NCBI GenBank assembly: GCA_030680075.1
Contig: JAUXWR010000327.1
Location: forward strand, 21,747-85,746
Source of the DNA: Legionella sp.
GTDB lineage: Bacteria > Pseudomonadota > Gammaproteobacteria > Legionellales > Legionellaceae
Length of the DNA: 64,000 nucleotides
Direction: 5' to 3'
Shown: one piece after another, positions 25,574 to 34,452 of the stretch
How positions within the stretch are numbered: position 1 is the first letter of the stretch
How the letters are laid out: each line of letters begins with the position of its first letter
Position numbers and translations under genes: made by a program
The notes under the pieces: generated by a model
The model's input: only the letters and a program-made list of their open reading frames with translations
Told to the model about the DNA's origin: nothing
Database searches by the model: none

Positions 25574-26435
25574 ATTAGTTAATTTTTTTGAGTTTGCTTA
25601 TTTAAATAAACTAAGGCGCTCTATGGCTGCTGAGCTTGTTCAAGAGTTTAAATTTGATACAGGAATCTCATTGCTGGAAGACGATTTTATAAAAATGTTA
25701 GATGGAGATGGTATTGAGATCGATGGTCTTGATGAGATTGATTTTAGAGGAGATAAAACTTTAGGGTACAAAGGACAACGAGTTTTGATTTATATTCGGG
25801 ATGTTCATTCCTTTAGGGAGGAAATAAGAATGCCTAAATTTCACATATCCACTTGCGATACATTGGTGTCAATGTGGAATAAAAAGCGCTCTGAGAGGTA
25901 CGTTCTATATCGTAAAGAAAATGGAATTTTTCCAGTGAATATAATCAAGGGTGGTAAAGCTGATATTCGGCATGAAAAGTTAAATGTATGCAGAAACTGT
26001 CTAACTAACCTCAACTGGAATAACTACACGCAAGATAGACATGCCCGGAATAACATTGTATCTGAGTTTTCTATTGCTAAGTTTTTTGAAATATTTCCCA
26101 AATCTTTACTGTCAGTTAAACCCGCTTATGATGCGGATAATGCACCTTTAAACGATTATACTGCTAATTGGAATGAGATCAGTAAGGATGCAAGAAAAAA
26201 GGCCGGGTATCGTTGTGAAAATGTAGCTTGTCGCATTGATTTGGCTGGGCCATATAGTCAATATCTGCATGTTCATCATATTGATGGACAAAGGAACAAT
26301 AATAAAAAATATAATCTGAAAGTGTTATGTGTAAAGTGTCATGCTCATGAACCTGATCACGGGCATATGAAAAGTGGACAAGATTATAAGAAGTTTGTTT
26401 CTATGTATGAAGATGTAAAAAAACAAAATTATTAA
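25566..26435 (+). CDS. zorE: Zorya type II effector ZorE (HNH endonuclease)
   Basis: 289 residues. The C-terminal third is an HNH nuclease: YLHVH237H238IDGQRNNN, N250 in YNLKVLC, and the zinc pair C255VKC258H. A further pair C217...C222 lies in front of it and CRNC at 142-145, so one or two zinc knuckles are likely. The N-terminal half (about 1-135) is specific to this family and may sense the signal from ZorAB. In type II Zorya, ZorE is the only effector and cuts or nicks phage DNA; ZorC and ZorD of type I are absent here. Family confident, activity from homology. Confidence 0.85.
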   Translation: MVKLVNFFEFAYLNKLRRSMAAELVQEFKFDTGISLLEDDFIKMLDGDGIEIDGLDEIDFRGDKTLGYKGQRVLIYIRDVHSFREEIRMPKFHISTCDTLVSMWNKKRSERYVLYRKENGIFPVNIIKGGKADIRHEKLNVCRNCLTNLNWNNYTQDRHARNNIVSEFSIAKFFEIFPKSLLSVKPAYDADNAPLNDYTANWNEISKDARKKAGYRCENVACRIDLAGPYSQYLHVHHIDGQRNNNKKYNLKVLCVKCHAHEPDHGHMKSGQDYKKFVSMYEDVKKQNY

Positions 26436-26597
26436 GTAATTTTTAAATTATCACAATATTGCTATTTCTAAAAAGCCCTCTGATGTAAAGATTCAATGTA
26501 CCTATATAAATTGAACCACATTGATTTTGCTAAATTATATAGATTTCCCTTAAGTTGTGTTTCCCATGCTTTTAATCCTTTTAAAGCGACGTATGCA

Positions 26598-26658
26598 CCA
26601 ATTAAAAGAGTAAAAATAGTAATCAAATTGATTTGCTAACTATTTGATTTAATTGGTG
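26598..26658. repeat. inverted repeat overlapping the 3' end of tRNA-Arg
   Basis: CACCAATTAAA at 26598-26608 is repeated inverted as TTTAATTGGTG at 26648-26658, the latter covering the encoded CCA end of the tRNA. Between them are shorter inverted pairs (ATAGT/ACTAT). It could form a cruciform or a transcript hairpin just behind the tRNA. Confidence 0.6.
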
Positions 26659-26730
26659 TCCCGGGCAGGATTCGAACCTGCGACCTGCCCCTTAGGAGGG
26701 GGCCGCGCTATCCAGCTGCGCCACCGGGAC
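26654..26730 (-). tRNA. tRNA-Arg (anticodon CCU)
   Basis: Read on the minus strand, a 7-bp acceptor stem GTCCCGG/CCGGGAC encloses a D-arm (GCGCAGCTGGATAGCGC), an anticodon arm GCCCC-CTCCTAA-GGGGC with anticodon CCT, and a T-arm with GGTTCGAATCC. The discriminator A and the CCA end are encoded. It decodes AGG. Such tRNA genes are common integration sites, and the Zorya locus lies directly beyond its 3' end. Confidence 0.96.
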
Positions 26731-26771
26731 TTAACTTCGCAAGTCTAACGTGCTCTTTGTAAAATAACAAT

Positions 26772-28400
26772 CTACATACTTATATAATTTGGCCCGCCGC
26801 CGCCTTCGGGTGCTTGCCAGATGATATTTTGGTGAGGGTCTTTGATGTCGCAGGTTTTACAGTGGATGCAGTTTTGGGCGTTGATTTGCAGTTTGGGCCC
26901 TGTTTCACTTTCTATTATTTCATAAACAGCGGCAGGGCAGTAGCGTATTTCCGGGGAGGCGTATTGTTTATAATTTACGTCAATGGCCAAGTCTGGATGG
27001 CGTAAAACCAAATGTACGGGTTGGTTTTCTTCGTGGTAGGTATTGGTTAAATAAACGGATGAAAGTTTATCAAAGGTTAAGAGGCCATCTGGTTTTGGGT
27101 AGATGATTTGTTTTGCTTTGGTTGCTAATTGTAATGTTTTGTTGTCATGATGGTTTTTTAAGGTCCAGGGAGATTTGCCAAAGGTAATATAGGTTTCGAG
27201 AAAGCCGTTAGCGAGTCCTGCCCACAAGCCGTGCCTGAAGGCCGGGCGTATGTTTCTTACTCGATATAACTCGTCGGCAAGCCAGGAGTTATTCACTTTT
27301 TCTGGATAGGTGAAAAGCTCAACAGGGGTGTCGCTTTCGAGTGCCAGCACTTCAAAGCACGCTTCAGCGGCGAGCATTCCTGATTGCATGGCTGTGTGGA
27401 TGCCTTTAATTTTGGGCACATTCAGAAAACCTGCGCCATCACCAATTAAGGCACCACCCGGAAAGGTCAGTTTGGGCAGGGATTGCCACCCTCCTTCATT
27501 AATAGCGCGCGCACCATAACTAATACGCTCACCTTCTGCAAACAAGCGGCGGATAAAAGGGTGTGTTTTAAAGCGCTGCATTTCTGCAAATGGATTAAAC
27601 CAGGGGTTTTTATAATCAAGACCGACTACCAGGCCAATAGCCACACGATTCTTGGACATGTGGTATATAAATGACCCACCGTAGGTTTTCGTATCCAGTG
27701 GCCAGCCAATGGTATGAATGACTTTTCCTTCCTGATGCTTTTCTGGTTTAACTTGCCAGATTTCTTTTATTCCCAACCCATACGTTTGGGGTTGAACGCC
27801 GTCGCGCAGATGAAAACGCTTCATCAGATTTTGACTTAATTGTCCTCGGCATCCTTCCGCAAAAAGCGTTTGCTTACCGTGTAAATGCATGCCGGGTTGA
27901 AAGTTTGATGTTTTATTTCCGGCCTTATCAATACCGACTGTTCCTGTAGCTACACCTATTACTTGACCATCTGTATCATAAAGGACTTCGGTCGCCGGAA
28001 AGCCCGGGTAAATTTCGCAGCCTAAATTTTCAGCCTGGACTGCAAGAAATTGGCAGAGCTCTCCCAAACTGATAATGTAATTTCCTTCATTATGCATCTG
28101 CTTTGGAAGTGGAAGACGAATAGCCCGTTTTTCAGTGAGAAAGTAAAATAAATCCTCGTTGACAGGAGTATTTAAGGGGGCGTCTTGCCAATTATCGGGT
28201 AGCAACTCCTTTAAACTTCGAGGCTCAAGGACTGCACCTGACATAATATGAGAACCCACCTGAGCGCCTTTTTCAAGAATGCAAACGCTAATCTCTTTAC
28301 GTGCTTTGGCGGCCAATTGCTTGATTTTAATTGCAGCGGACAAACCAGCAGGGCCTGCGCCAACAATTACGACATCATATTGCATTGTTTCGTTTTCCAC
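26772..28400 (-). CDS. electron transfer flavoprotein-ubiquinone oxidoreductase
   Basis: Passes electrons from ETF, fed by acyl-CoA and amino-acid dehydrogenases, to the quinone pool; peripheral inner-membrane flavoprotein. From GTG 28400 (AAAGGA seven bases upstream) it has 542 residues, the usual length. Seen are the FAD fold YDVVIVGAGPAGLSAAIK, GSHIMSGAVLEPRS, FAEGCRGQLS, the second FAD block GALIGDGAGFLNVPKIKG and the C-terminal 4Fe-4S ferredoxin-like motif CIHCKTCDI. A longer frame reaches 28460 but lacks a ribosome site. Confidence 0.95.
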   Translation of the reverse strand: MENETMQYDVVIVGAGPAGLSAAIKIKQLAAKARKEISVCILEKGAQVGSHIMSGAVLEPRSLKELLPDNWQDAPLNTPVNEDLFYFLTEKRAIRLPLPKQMHNEGNYIISLGELCQFLAVQAENLGCEIYPGFPATEVLYDTDGQVIGVATGTVGIDKAGNKTSNFQPGMHLHGKQTLFAEGCRGQLSQNLMKRFHLRDGVQPQTYGLGIKEIWQVKPEKHQEGKVIHTIGWPLDTKTYGGSFIYHMSKNRVAIGLVVGLDYKNPWFNPFAEMQRFKTHPFIRRLFAEGERISYGARAINEGGWQSLPKLTFPGGALIGDGAGFLNVPKIKGIHTAMQSGMLAAEACFEVLALESDTPVELFTYPEKVNNSWLADELYRVRNIRPAFRHGLWAGLANGFLETYITFGKSPWTLKNHHDNKTLQLATKAKQIIYPKPDGLLTFDKLSSVYLTNTYHEENQPVHLVLRHPDLAIDVNYKQYASPEIRYCPAAVYEIIESETGPKLQINAQNCIHCKTCDIKDPHQNIIWQAPEGGGGPNYISM

Positions 28401-28586
28401 GCTGAATTCCTTTCTCACCGAAAAAAATAAAATGATCGCTTGTATGGCGCCCAATATCAAGAAATTGTTGTTATATCTGATACGTTAGTTTTATATTAAT
28501 AACGATAAGATGTTCACTTACAGTTCAGTTGATTTATAATCTTGCAGATTATATGATCTGGCTACTTACTACCAAGGTAATTATAA

Positions 28587-30671
28587 ATGATTGAAGGGGA
28601 AGTTTACGCTGGTGGTTTGGCACTGAATTTTTTTGATTCTGCCGATTTAGAAGCGCTGGAAGAGGGTAATTCCTCTGAAAAACCGGTAAAAATTGGACGA
28701 AATGTTCTGCGCTTATTGATGATGGGATGGCAGGAGAACTGGAAGGAGCTTCTCACACCCAAACTTTTGAATGCAGTATTCGTAAAACGCGATCATCAAT
28801 TAACTAAAGGGATGCGTGAGGCATTTCAGCAAGGATTTTCCCACCTTTATTCGCAACTTCATGGAAGAGAATTTCTCGAGAAAGAACAAAATCAAGCCGA
28901 GCTTTTTATCAGTAACTGTTTAACATACCTTCCTTTTGCAGATATTACGCCCTACGAATCGTTTGCCATTCCACAATGGGTTAGTAATGAATGGCAGTTA
29001 GTTAACTATCGAGTCGTGCCTATTGAATTAACACCTACATCAGGATTTAAAAAGTTATTTATTCATGATACGGACAGGGTTTTTGCCTATGGACTTGAGC
29101 CTATTAGTAACCGTCATGCATCTCCTCATTTAATTTTTATGGGCACTACCTATCCGGCAGGTCAAGGTTTTAGTTTGCAGGTTAATACTGATCTTGAAAG
29201 CTTTGAAACCGTGGGTAAAAAACTCTACAGAAGTGGTCATAAAAACATTAGTAACTGGTTAGATAAGCAAGCATCAAAAGTTCATGTCTGTGGCAGTAGT
29301 TTAGGGGGGTCTTTAGCCTTATTGTTAGCAGCTGATCAGGGTGACAAATTATCGCGAGTGGATGCATTAAACCCTGCGGGGTTATATCACCCCTGGTATA
29401 AAAGCAAGTTTGACCATTGGGATGAACTCCTGGCGAAACCTGAGGTTTTTATACAAAAGCAAAAAGGTCGACTTAACGCAAAGGGTGATCCGGTATCTCG
29501 TTTTGGTATTTGGAAGCCTGAGTGGCATATTTTGTCCGTGACAGCACCTTTGGAAAAAAGCGGCCCCAATTCTATGGCTGATCACGCGCTAAATTATGCC
29601 GGATTTGCCGAGACGGAGTTTATTGGAGTAGACACCAAAAAAGACAACGAGGAGCGAAAGCTGCGTAATTTCTGGGCTTATACATTGGGTCGCAGTGCCC
29701 TTTACTACCTAACCCAGATACCTTACCGTTACGTCATTCATCCCATAGCCCATTACATTTTTAATAATAAATTGCAAGTTGCCATTGCTGCAGCGTTGTT
29801 TGTTTTTTTATGTTTCTTTCCAGCCTTTGCCGCAGGTTTTGTCTTTCCTTTTGTGGGGGCGGTGGCACTTGTAGCCATTAATGCGGCGATTTCAGCTGTA
29901 ATTGGCGCCTATTTATTAAGTAATTTTTTCTTCTTTATTAAAGATAAATTTACTTATAAAAAGGAGTCTGATCTCTCGAAATTTGCCGATTGGTTTATGG
30001 AGCAGTCAATTCTTGTCAAGTCAGTGTTTATAACAGGTTTTTCTCTTGCAGCGGCAGCGATGCTTGCGGTACTTTTTTTACCGGCGTTTATACCATTGGT
30101 TGCCTCAACTACCCTGTTCTTTATCGCGAGTATTCCTATCTTGATGAAGACAGTTTATAACCTGGTTTCCATGGTGAAAATATTGACGGGCTTAAATGAA
30201 ATAACTCCTCCAGAGTGTCATGAGCCTTATTTGGAACGTAATTCTGAGATGGACATTTATAATAAAGACGTCACCTTGGAGGCAACGTTTACCTATGGAG
30301 AGGTCGCGGACTATTATTTTGTCAAACGTCACTTGTTAAAAAACAAAGATTTTTTACCGCCGAAAAATGCTAAAAGCAAGGTCAATTTTGGTGAGCTATC
30401 CAAATATGAAGTGATCAATATAGGTATGAAAAGTCCACCTAAAAAGGATGTGGTTGAAGAAAATGATTTAGCAGATAAAGCTCCGGTAAAACAGGATGCT
30501 TTACCCAATATAGATCATTCTTTAACGGTAAGAGCGACGAGAGCAAAAATTGCTGACATGGAGCAAACTGTGCGCCTCATTAATCGCTTTGGAATCTATG
30601 GTGAGATTAATCATAAATTAATTCAGGAATTTCGCGACGTTGAACGTGTTTATTCCTATGGAAAAAAGTGA
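28587..30671 (+). CDS. lipase-like membrane protein, candidate Dot/Icm effector
   Basis: 694 residues, no signal peptide. Residues 180-270 carry an alpha/beta-hydrolase nucleophile elbow: HLIFMGTTYP (oxyanion strand) and VHVCGSS238LGGSLALLLA (GxSxGG) followed by LSRVDALNPAGL. Residues ~395-450 and ~475-530 are strongly hydrophobic hairpins (four or so helices), and the tail from ~540 is polar with several Lys/Glu runs. This soluble-lipase plus internal-membrane-hairpin plan resembles SidB/Sdb-type Legionella effectors. Activity and translocation are inferred. AAGG sits upstream of the ATG. Confidence 0.65.
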   Translation: MIEGEVYAGGLALNFFDSADLEALEEGNSSEKPVKIGRNVLRLLMMGWQENWKELLTPKLLNAVFVKRDHQLTKGMREAFQQGFSHLYSQLHGREFLEKEQNQAELFISNCLTYLPFADITPYESFAIPQWVSNEWQLVNYRVVPIELTPTSGFKKLFIHDTDRVFAYGLEPISNRHASPHLIFMGTTYPAGQGFSLQVNTDLESFETVGKKLYRSGHKNISNWLDKQASKVHVCGSSLGGSLALLLAADQGDKLSRVDALNPAGLYHPWYKSKFDHWDELLAKPEVFIQKQKGRLNAKGDPVSRFGIWKPEWHILSVTAPLEKSGPNSMADHALNYAGFAETEFIGVDTKKDNEERKLRNFWAYTLGRSALYYLTQIPYRYVIHPIAHYIFNNKLQVAIAAALFVFLCFFPAFAAGFVFPFVGAVALVAINAAISAVIGAYLLSNFFFFIKDKFTYKKESDLSKFADWFMEQSILVKSVFITGFSLAAAAMLAVLFLPAFIPLVASTTLFFIASIPILMKTVYNLVSMVKILTGLNEITPPECHEPYLERNSEMDIYNKDVTLEATFTYGEVADYYFVKRHLLKNKDFLPPKNAKSKVNFGELSKYEVINIGMKSPPKKDVVEENDLADKAPVKQDALPNIDHSLTVRATRAKIADMEQTVRLINRFGIYGEINHKLIQEFRDVERVYSYGKK

Positions 30672-30729
30672 TGTAGAGGGAAACAGTCGTACATTGTCGC
30701 AATGACAGTGTTCTTAAAGGAATATCACA

Positions 30730-31476
30730 ATGAACTATATCAATCACTTTAACAACGAGTCAGACAAGTACCTTGTTTTTCGACCCAATTATCCCGATGC
30801 TTTGTATAAATTCCTGGCAACTCACGTATCCAATAGAGGGTGTGTCTGGGATTGTGCAACAGGAAGTGGTCAGGCCGCTCTTGCCTTAACAAACTATTTT
30901 GATGTTGTGTTGGCTTCCGATATAAATCGTGAGCAATTGGATGCGGCTCCTGATCACAGAAATGTGCATTATTTATGCTGCGCCGCTGAAAATACACCGA
31001 TTCAGTCCGGCTCGGTTGATTTAATCACAGTGGCTCAAGCCTTACACTGGTTTAATTTCGAGCTTTTTTATCAGGAGGCACGCCGGGTTGCAAAGCCTTG
31101 TGCATTGATTGCGGTTTGGTGCTATTCCCTCGGACACATTAATGAAGCAATTGACCCTCATATTGAGCATCTTTATTACGATATTCTAGGTGATAAATAT
31201 TGGCCCGCTGAGCGACGCTTTATTGATGAGGCTTATCAAACCATCCCTTTTCCGTTTGAAAAAATTAAAACACCCGTTTTTACGATAGAAAAAGAACTAA
31301 CATTTAAGCAATTTATTGGGTATTTGAGAACATGGTCAGCGGTCAAGGAGTATTACGCACAGACTAAAATAGATCCAGTTTTGCAAGTTTACGATAAATT
31401 GCATGCGGCCTGGGGCGATGTGGACACGCATAAAATGCATTGGCCATTACATTTATTGGCAGGGCGGATAACATAA
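30730..31476 (+). CDS. class I SAM-dependent methyltransferase
   Basis: 248 residues. Motif I VWDCATGSGQAALAL binds S-adenosylmethionine; the acidic residue after strand 2 is in VVLASDINREQL; GSVDLITVAQALHWFN is the 'HWF' post-motif of small-molecule methyltransferases of the Methyltransf_11 type. The C-terminal half (FKQFIGYLRTWSAVKEYY) is the usual lid. AAAGGA lies upstream of the ATG. Substrate unknown. It follows the lipase-like gene by 58 bases and may share its transcript. Confidence 0.88.
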   Translation: MNYINHFNNESDKYLVFRPNYPDALYKFLATHVSNRGCVWDCATGSGQAALALTNYFDVVLASDINREQLDAAPDHRNVHYLCCAAENTPIQSGSVDLITVAQALHWFNFELFYQEARRVAKPCALIAVWCYSLGHINEAIDPHIEHLYYDILGDKYWPAERRFIDEAYQTIPFPFEKIKTPVFTIEKELTFKQFIGYLRTWSAVKEYYAQTKIDPVLQVYDKLHAAWGDVDTHKMHWPLHLLAGRIT

Positions 31477-31490
31477 ATAGTATTACGCTT

Positions 31491-32042
31491 TTATTTTTTT
31501 GAAACAAACGGATTATCTTTGATATAAAAACGCAGCAGTTTGGTCGCCCACTCTCCGGCGTAATGCACACCAATACGGGGCTTTTCTATTACTGAAAAAT
31601 TTGATGGCGACAGATCTGTCGTAATGAAGAAATCCGCACTTTGAAGGTTATGCCCATTTAACGATTTGTCAATATGCATAGCTTTGCATAAAAGTCCCGG
31701 CCCCTGTGTTTTTAATTTAATATTTTGTACAGGTTCAAGGGCGCGTACTAAAACAGCCGCACCCTGACCTTCTTTTTCTGTTACCACATTAAAGCAATAA
31801 TAAATTCCGTAAATCAGATAGACGTATGCAAATCCTGGCGGGCCAAACATTATTTGGGTGCGTTTTGTTATGCCTTTAGAGGTGTGCGCGGCGAGATCAT
31901 GTTGACCGAGGTAAGCTTCAACTTCCACTATTTTACCAACGTGCTCAACACCATTAACTGAGTGCACCAAATATTTGCCAAGAAGTTCTTTTGCAACAGT
32001 AGTAGTGTCTCTATCGTAAAAATCTTGTGATAGTTTTCGCAT
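31491..32042 (-). CDS. 3-methyladenine DNA glycosylase (Mpg/AAG family)
   Basis: 183 residues from ATG 32042 (the frame opens three codons earlier with TTG). Removes alkylated purines in base-excision repair. The AAG-fold blocks are visible: LLGKYLVH, IVEVEAYLGQHDLAAH with the catalytic Glu, GPPGFAYVYLIYGIYYCFNVV, VLVRALEP, and GPGLLCKAMHID. The length is slightly short of the usual ~195. It converges with the methyltransferase gene. Confidence 0.93.
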   Translation of the reverse strand: MRKLSQDFYDRDTTTVAKELLGKYLVHSVNGVEHVGKIVEVEAYLGQHDLAAHTSKGITKRTQIMFGPPGFAYVYLIYGIYYCFNVVTEKEGQGAAVLVRALEPVQNIKLKTQGPGLLCKAMHIDKSLNGHNLQSADFFITTDLSPSNFSVIEKPRIGVHYAGEWATKLLRFYIKDNPFVSKK

Positions 32043-32108
32043 AATATCCAACTCAGGTATATTTTTAAGCTTATACTTAAATGTAACAGGGAATAAAAGA
32101 GAAAAATT

Positions 32109-32522
32109 ATGAAAAGAGCAGGACGTGTTGTCAATTTATCCTTTTTTAATAGTCTGTCAGCCATTTTATTGATGTTATTAATGAGCAGTGCTTGGTGTGC
32201 AGAAACAATGATTTTACATGTAGGGCATACGGCTCCAACATTTCAGGTGGCGCTACCCGCTAATCCGACCACAGGGTATCAATGGTCCATTAAAAATTAT
32301 GATAAAGGGCTTTTAAAGCTGGTTTCCAGTAGATATGTTGCTCATGGAAGGGGGTTGATAGGAGAAGGTGGGGTCATGGAGTATAATTTCAAATTGATTC
32401 ATGGGGTAGACGTACCAAAACTAACCGCAATGGTTTTCACCTATGCACGCCCCTGGGAGCATGGAGGAGGGATGGTGCAAACGGTTACGGTTAATTTTGA
32501 CTCACACAAGCCTGTTGAATAG
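32109..32522 (+). CDS. chagasin-like (I42) cysteine-protease inhibitor, exported
   Basis: 137 residues with an N-terminal hydrophobic signal segment ending near SAWCAE. The mature part has all three chagasin loops: NPTTGY at 52-57, GEGG at 85-88 and RPWE at 114-117. Inhibitors of this family plug papain-like proteases. In an intracellular bacterium, host lysosomal cathepsins or the bacterium's own protease are possible targets; the target is unknown. The last 32 bases overlap the end of the convergent malic-enzyme gene. Confidence 0.85.
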   Translation: MKRAGRVVNLSFFNSLSAILLMLLMSSAWCAETMILHVGHTAPTFQVALPANPTTGYQWSIKNYDKGLLKLVSSRYVAHGRGLIGEGGVMEYNFKLIHGVDVPKLTAMVFTYARPWEHGGGMVQTVTVNFDSHKPVE

Positions 32523-34209
32523 CTTCTTTTTTCCTGAACGGTAAATAGCGCGGCTCCCAAAACAGATCGTCTATTATTTTTTGCAAAGATATGTCGGCAT
32601 CAACTTGCGCTAACTTTTCATGAATAGCCGTTTTAGCTACAGCAAGTGCAATATGCTTTGCGACCGCTTGTGCATCATCCAATGACGGGAGTAATGGCAG
32701 GAAGCTGTCTTGTCGGCTTGGTGAAAACTCACTTAAAGCAAGGGATGCCGCCCAAATCATGCCTTTTGACAATCTTGTTGCCTGTACCGCCAGTATTCCT
32801 AAACCAATGCCTGGAAAAACGAGCGCGTTATTACATTGAGCGATGTGTATTAGCTGATTTTGATAGTCAATTGGCGGGAAAGCCGTACCTGTTGCCAGTA
32901 AAGCTTTACCCTGGGTCCATTGTAAAATATCGGCAGGTTGCGCTTCACATTTTTCATCGGGATTTGACAAGGGGAAAATAATGGGTCTTTCACAAGATAA
33001 GGCCATTGTTTCAATAATTTCTTTAGTGAAAGCGCCTGCTTGCGCTGAGCACCCGATTAAGATAGTAGGCTTCACGTGGCGTATAGTTTCGGTGAGAGTC
33101 AGCGCGCTATCTACATCCTTACGCGCGTAAGGCCTTTGTGCGTCTGTTAGCTCCTGGTCTGCTTCTATTAATAGCCCCTGCCGGTCAACAAGCCAAAAAT
33201 GTTCATAAGCCTCTTTTTCACTAACGCCGCGCAGGGTGAGTGCATCTACAATTTGATCGCTAATACCAGTACCTGCGGATCCTGCGCCAAAGACTACGAT
33301 ACGATGCTCTTCAAGTGGCCTGCCAGTTACGTCGCAAGCTGCCAATAAAGCCGCTAATGTTACCGCACCTGTCCCCTGGATATCATCATTGAACGTGCAT
33401 AATTTATTCTCAAATTTATCCAGAATGCGCCTGGCATTACCTCGGCCAAAATCTTCCCAATGCAAAAAAGCGTTAGGGAAATGACGTTTTACTGCGTAAA
33501 CAAAAGTCTCTATAAATGAATCGTATTGTTCTTCGTTGATACGAGGGTGCCTGCATCCCAAATACAGACTATCATCCAGCAGCGCTTGGTTATTGGTTCC
33601 CACATCAAGAAAAACGGGCAACGTACGTGAGGGATCTATGCCGCCACAAAGGCTATAAACCATTAGTTTTGCGACTGGAATATCCATACCACCAATGCCT
33701 TGATCCCCAATGCCAAGAACTCCTTCGCCATCGGTAACGACGATGACGTCAATTTCCGGATTGGAGCGGTTACTGATAATTTCATCAATCTGCGCCTTAT
33801 CGGAGTGTGCGATATATAACCCACGTGGTTGACGGTATTCGTGGCTGAAACGTTTTACTGCATACCCGACAATAGGCGTATAAATAGTGGGGAGCATTTC
33901 ACCTAAATGGCTGCTTAAAAGTTTATAAAAGAGAATTTGATTTTTATCGTGCAAATTGTTCAGATAAATATTTTGCTGCATACGCGTTTTATAACTGGAA
34001 TATTGCAAATAGGCGCGCTTGACTTGCTCATCTAACGTTTCTACACGATTGGGAAGCTTGCCTAATAAGCCAAAAATACGCCGCTCATCAGGCGTAAAAG
34101 CGGTGCTTTTATTGAGCTGGGGCAGCGTTAGTAACGGTTTGCCACTGATTGATGTCTCTATGGTTAACTCACCAGTTTCTTCATCACGAACAATAGTAAA
34201 ATCCAGCAT
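32491..34209 (-). CDS. maeA: NAD-dependent malic enzyme
   Basis: Oxidatively decarboxylates malate to pyruvate, feeding gluconeogenic or amino-acid metabolism. 572 residues, the long SfcA/MaeA type. The family landmarks are FGLLGKLPNRVETLDEQVKR, MLPTIYTPIVG, VVTDGEGVLGIGDQG, FEDFGRGNARR-like HWEDFGRGNARRILDKF, TFNDDIQGTGAVTLAALL and the Rossmann VVFGAGSAGTGI. Start is ATG 34209. Its end overlaps the protease-inhibitor gene by 32 bases. Confidence 0.95.
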   Translation of the reverse strand: MLDFTIVRDEETGELTIETSISGKPLLTLPQLNKSTAFTPDERRIFGLLGKLPNRVETLDEQVKRAYLQYSSYKTRMQQNIYLNNLHDKNQILFYKLLSSHLGEMLPTIYTPIVGYAVKRFSHEYRQPRGLYIAHSDKAQIDEIISNRSNPEIDVIVVTDGEGVLGIGDQGIGGMDIPVAKLMVYSLCGGIDPSRTLPVFLDVGTNNQALLDDSLYLGCRHPRINEEQYDSFIETFVYAVKRHFPNAFLHWEDFGRGNARRILDKFENKLCTFNDDIQGTGAVTLAALLAACDVTGRPLEEHRIVVFGAGSAGTGISDQIVDALTLRGVSEKEAYEHFWLVDRQGLLIEADQELTDAQRPYARKDVDSALTLTETIRHVKPTILIGCSAQAGAFTKEIIETMALSCERPIIFPLSNPDEKCEAQPADILQWTQGKALLATGTAFPPIDYQNQLIHIAQCNNALVFPGIGLGILAVQATRLSKGMIWAASLALSEFSPSRQDSFLPLLPSLDDAQAVAKHIALAVAKTAIHEKLAQVDADISLQKIIDDLFWEPRYLPFRKKEAIQQACVSQN

Positions 34210-34452
34210 GGCTAATTGTCTTTAATAAAAATAGTTCACTACAATAACCAATTGCTATGCTTTATTCAATGAAAGTTGTGCAAAACTATGATATAATGCT
34301 GTTGTTTTGTTCGCAGTCCATTAATTTTTTGTCCAATAGGGTATTTTTTGGGGCGCGATTTTTAGCATCGGTCATAGTGGGGCAATTTCTTCATAGTGAG
34401 ATGTTCTATCCAATCAGGGTGTTTTTATCCTGTTATCTATAAAGGAATCACT

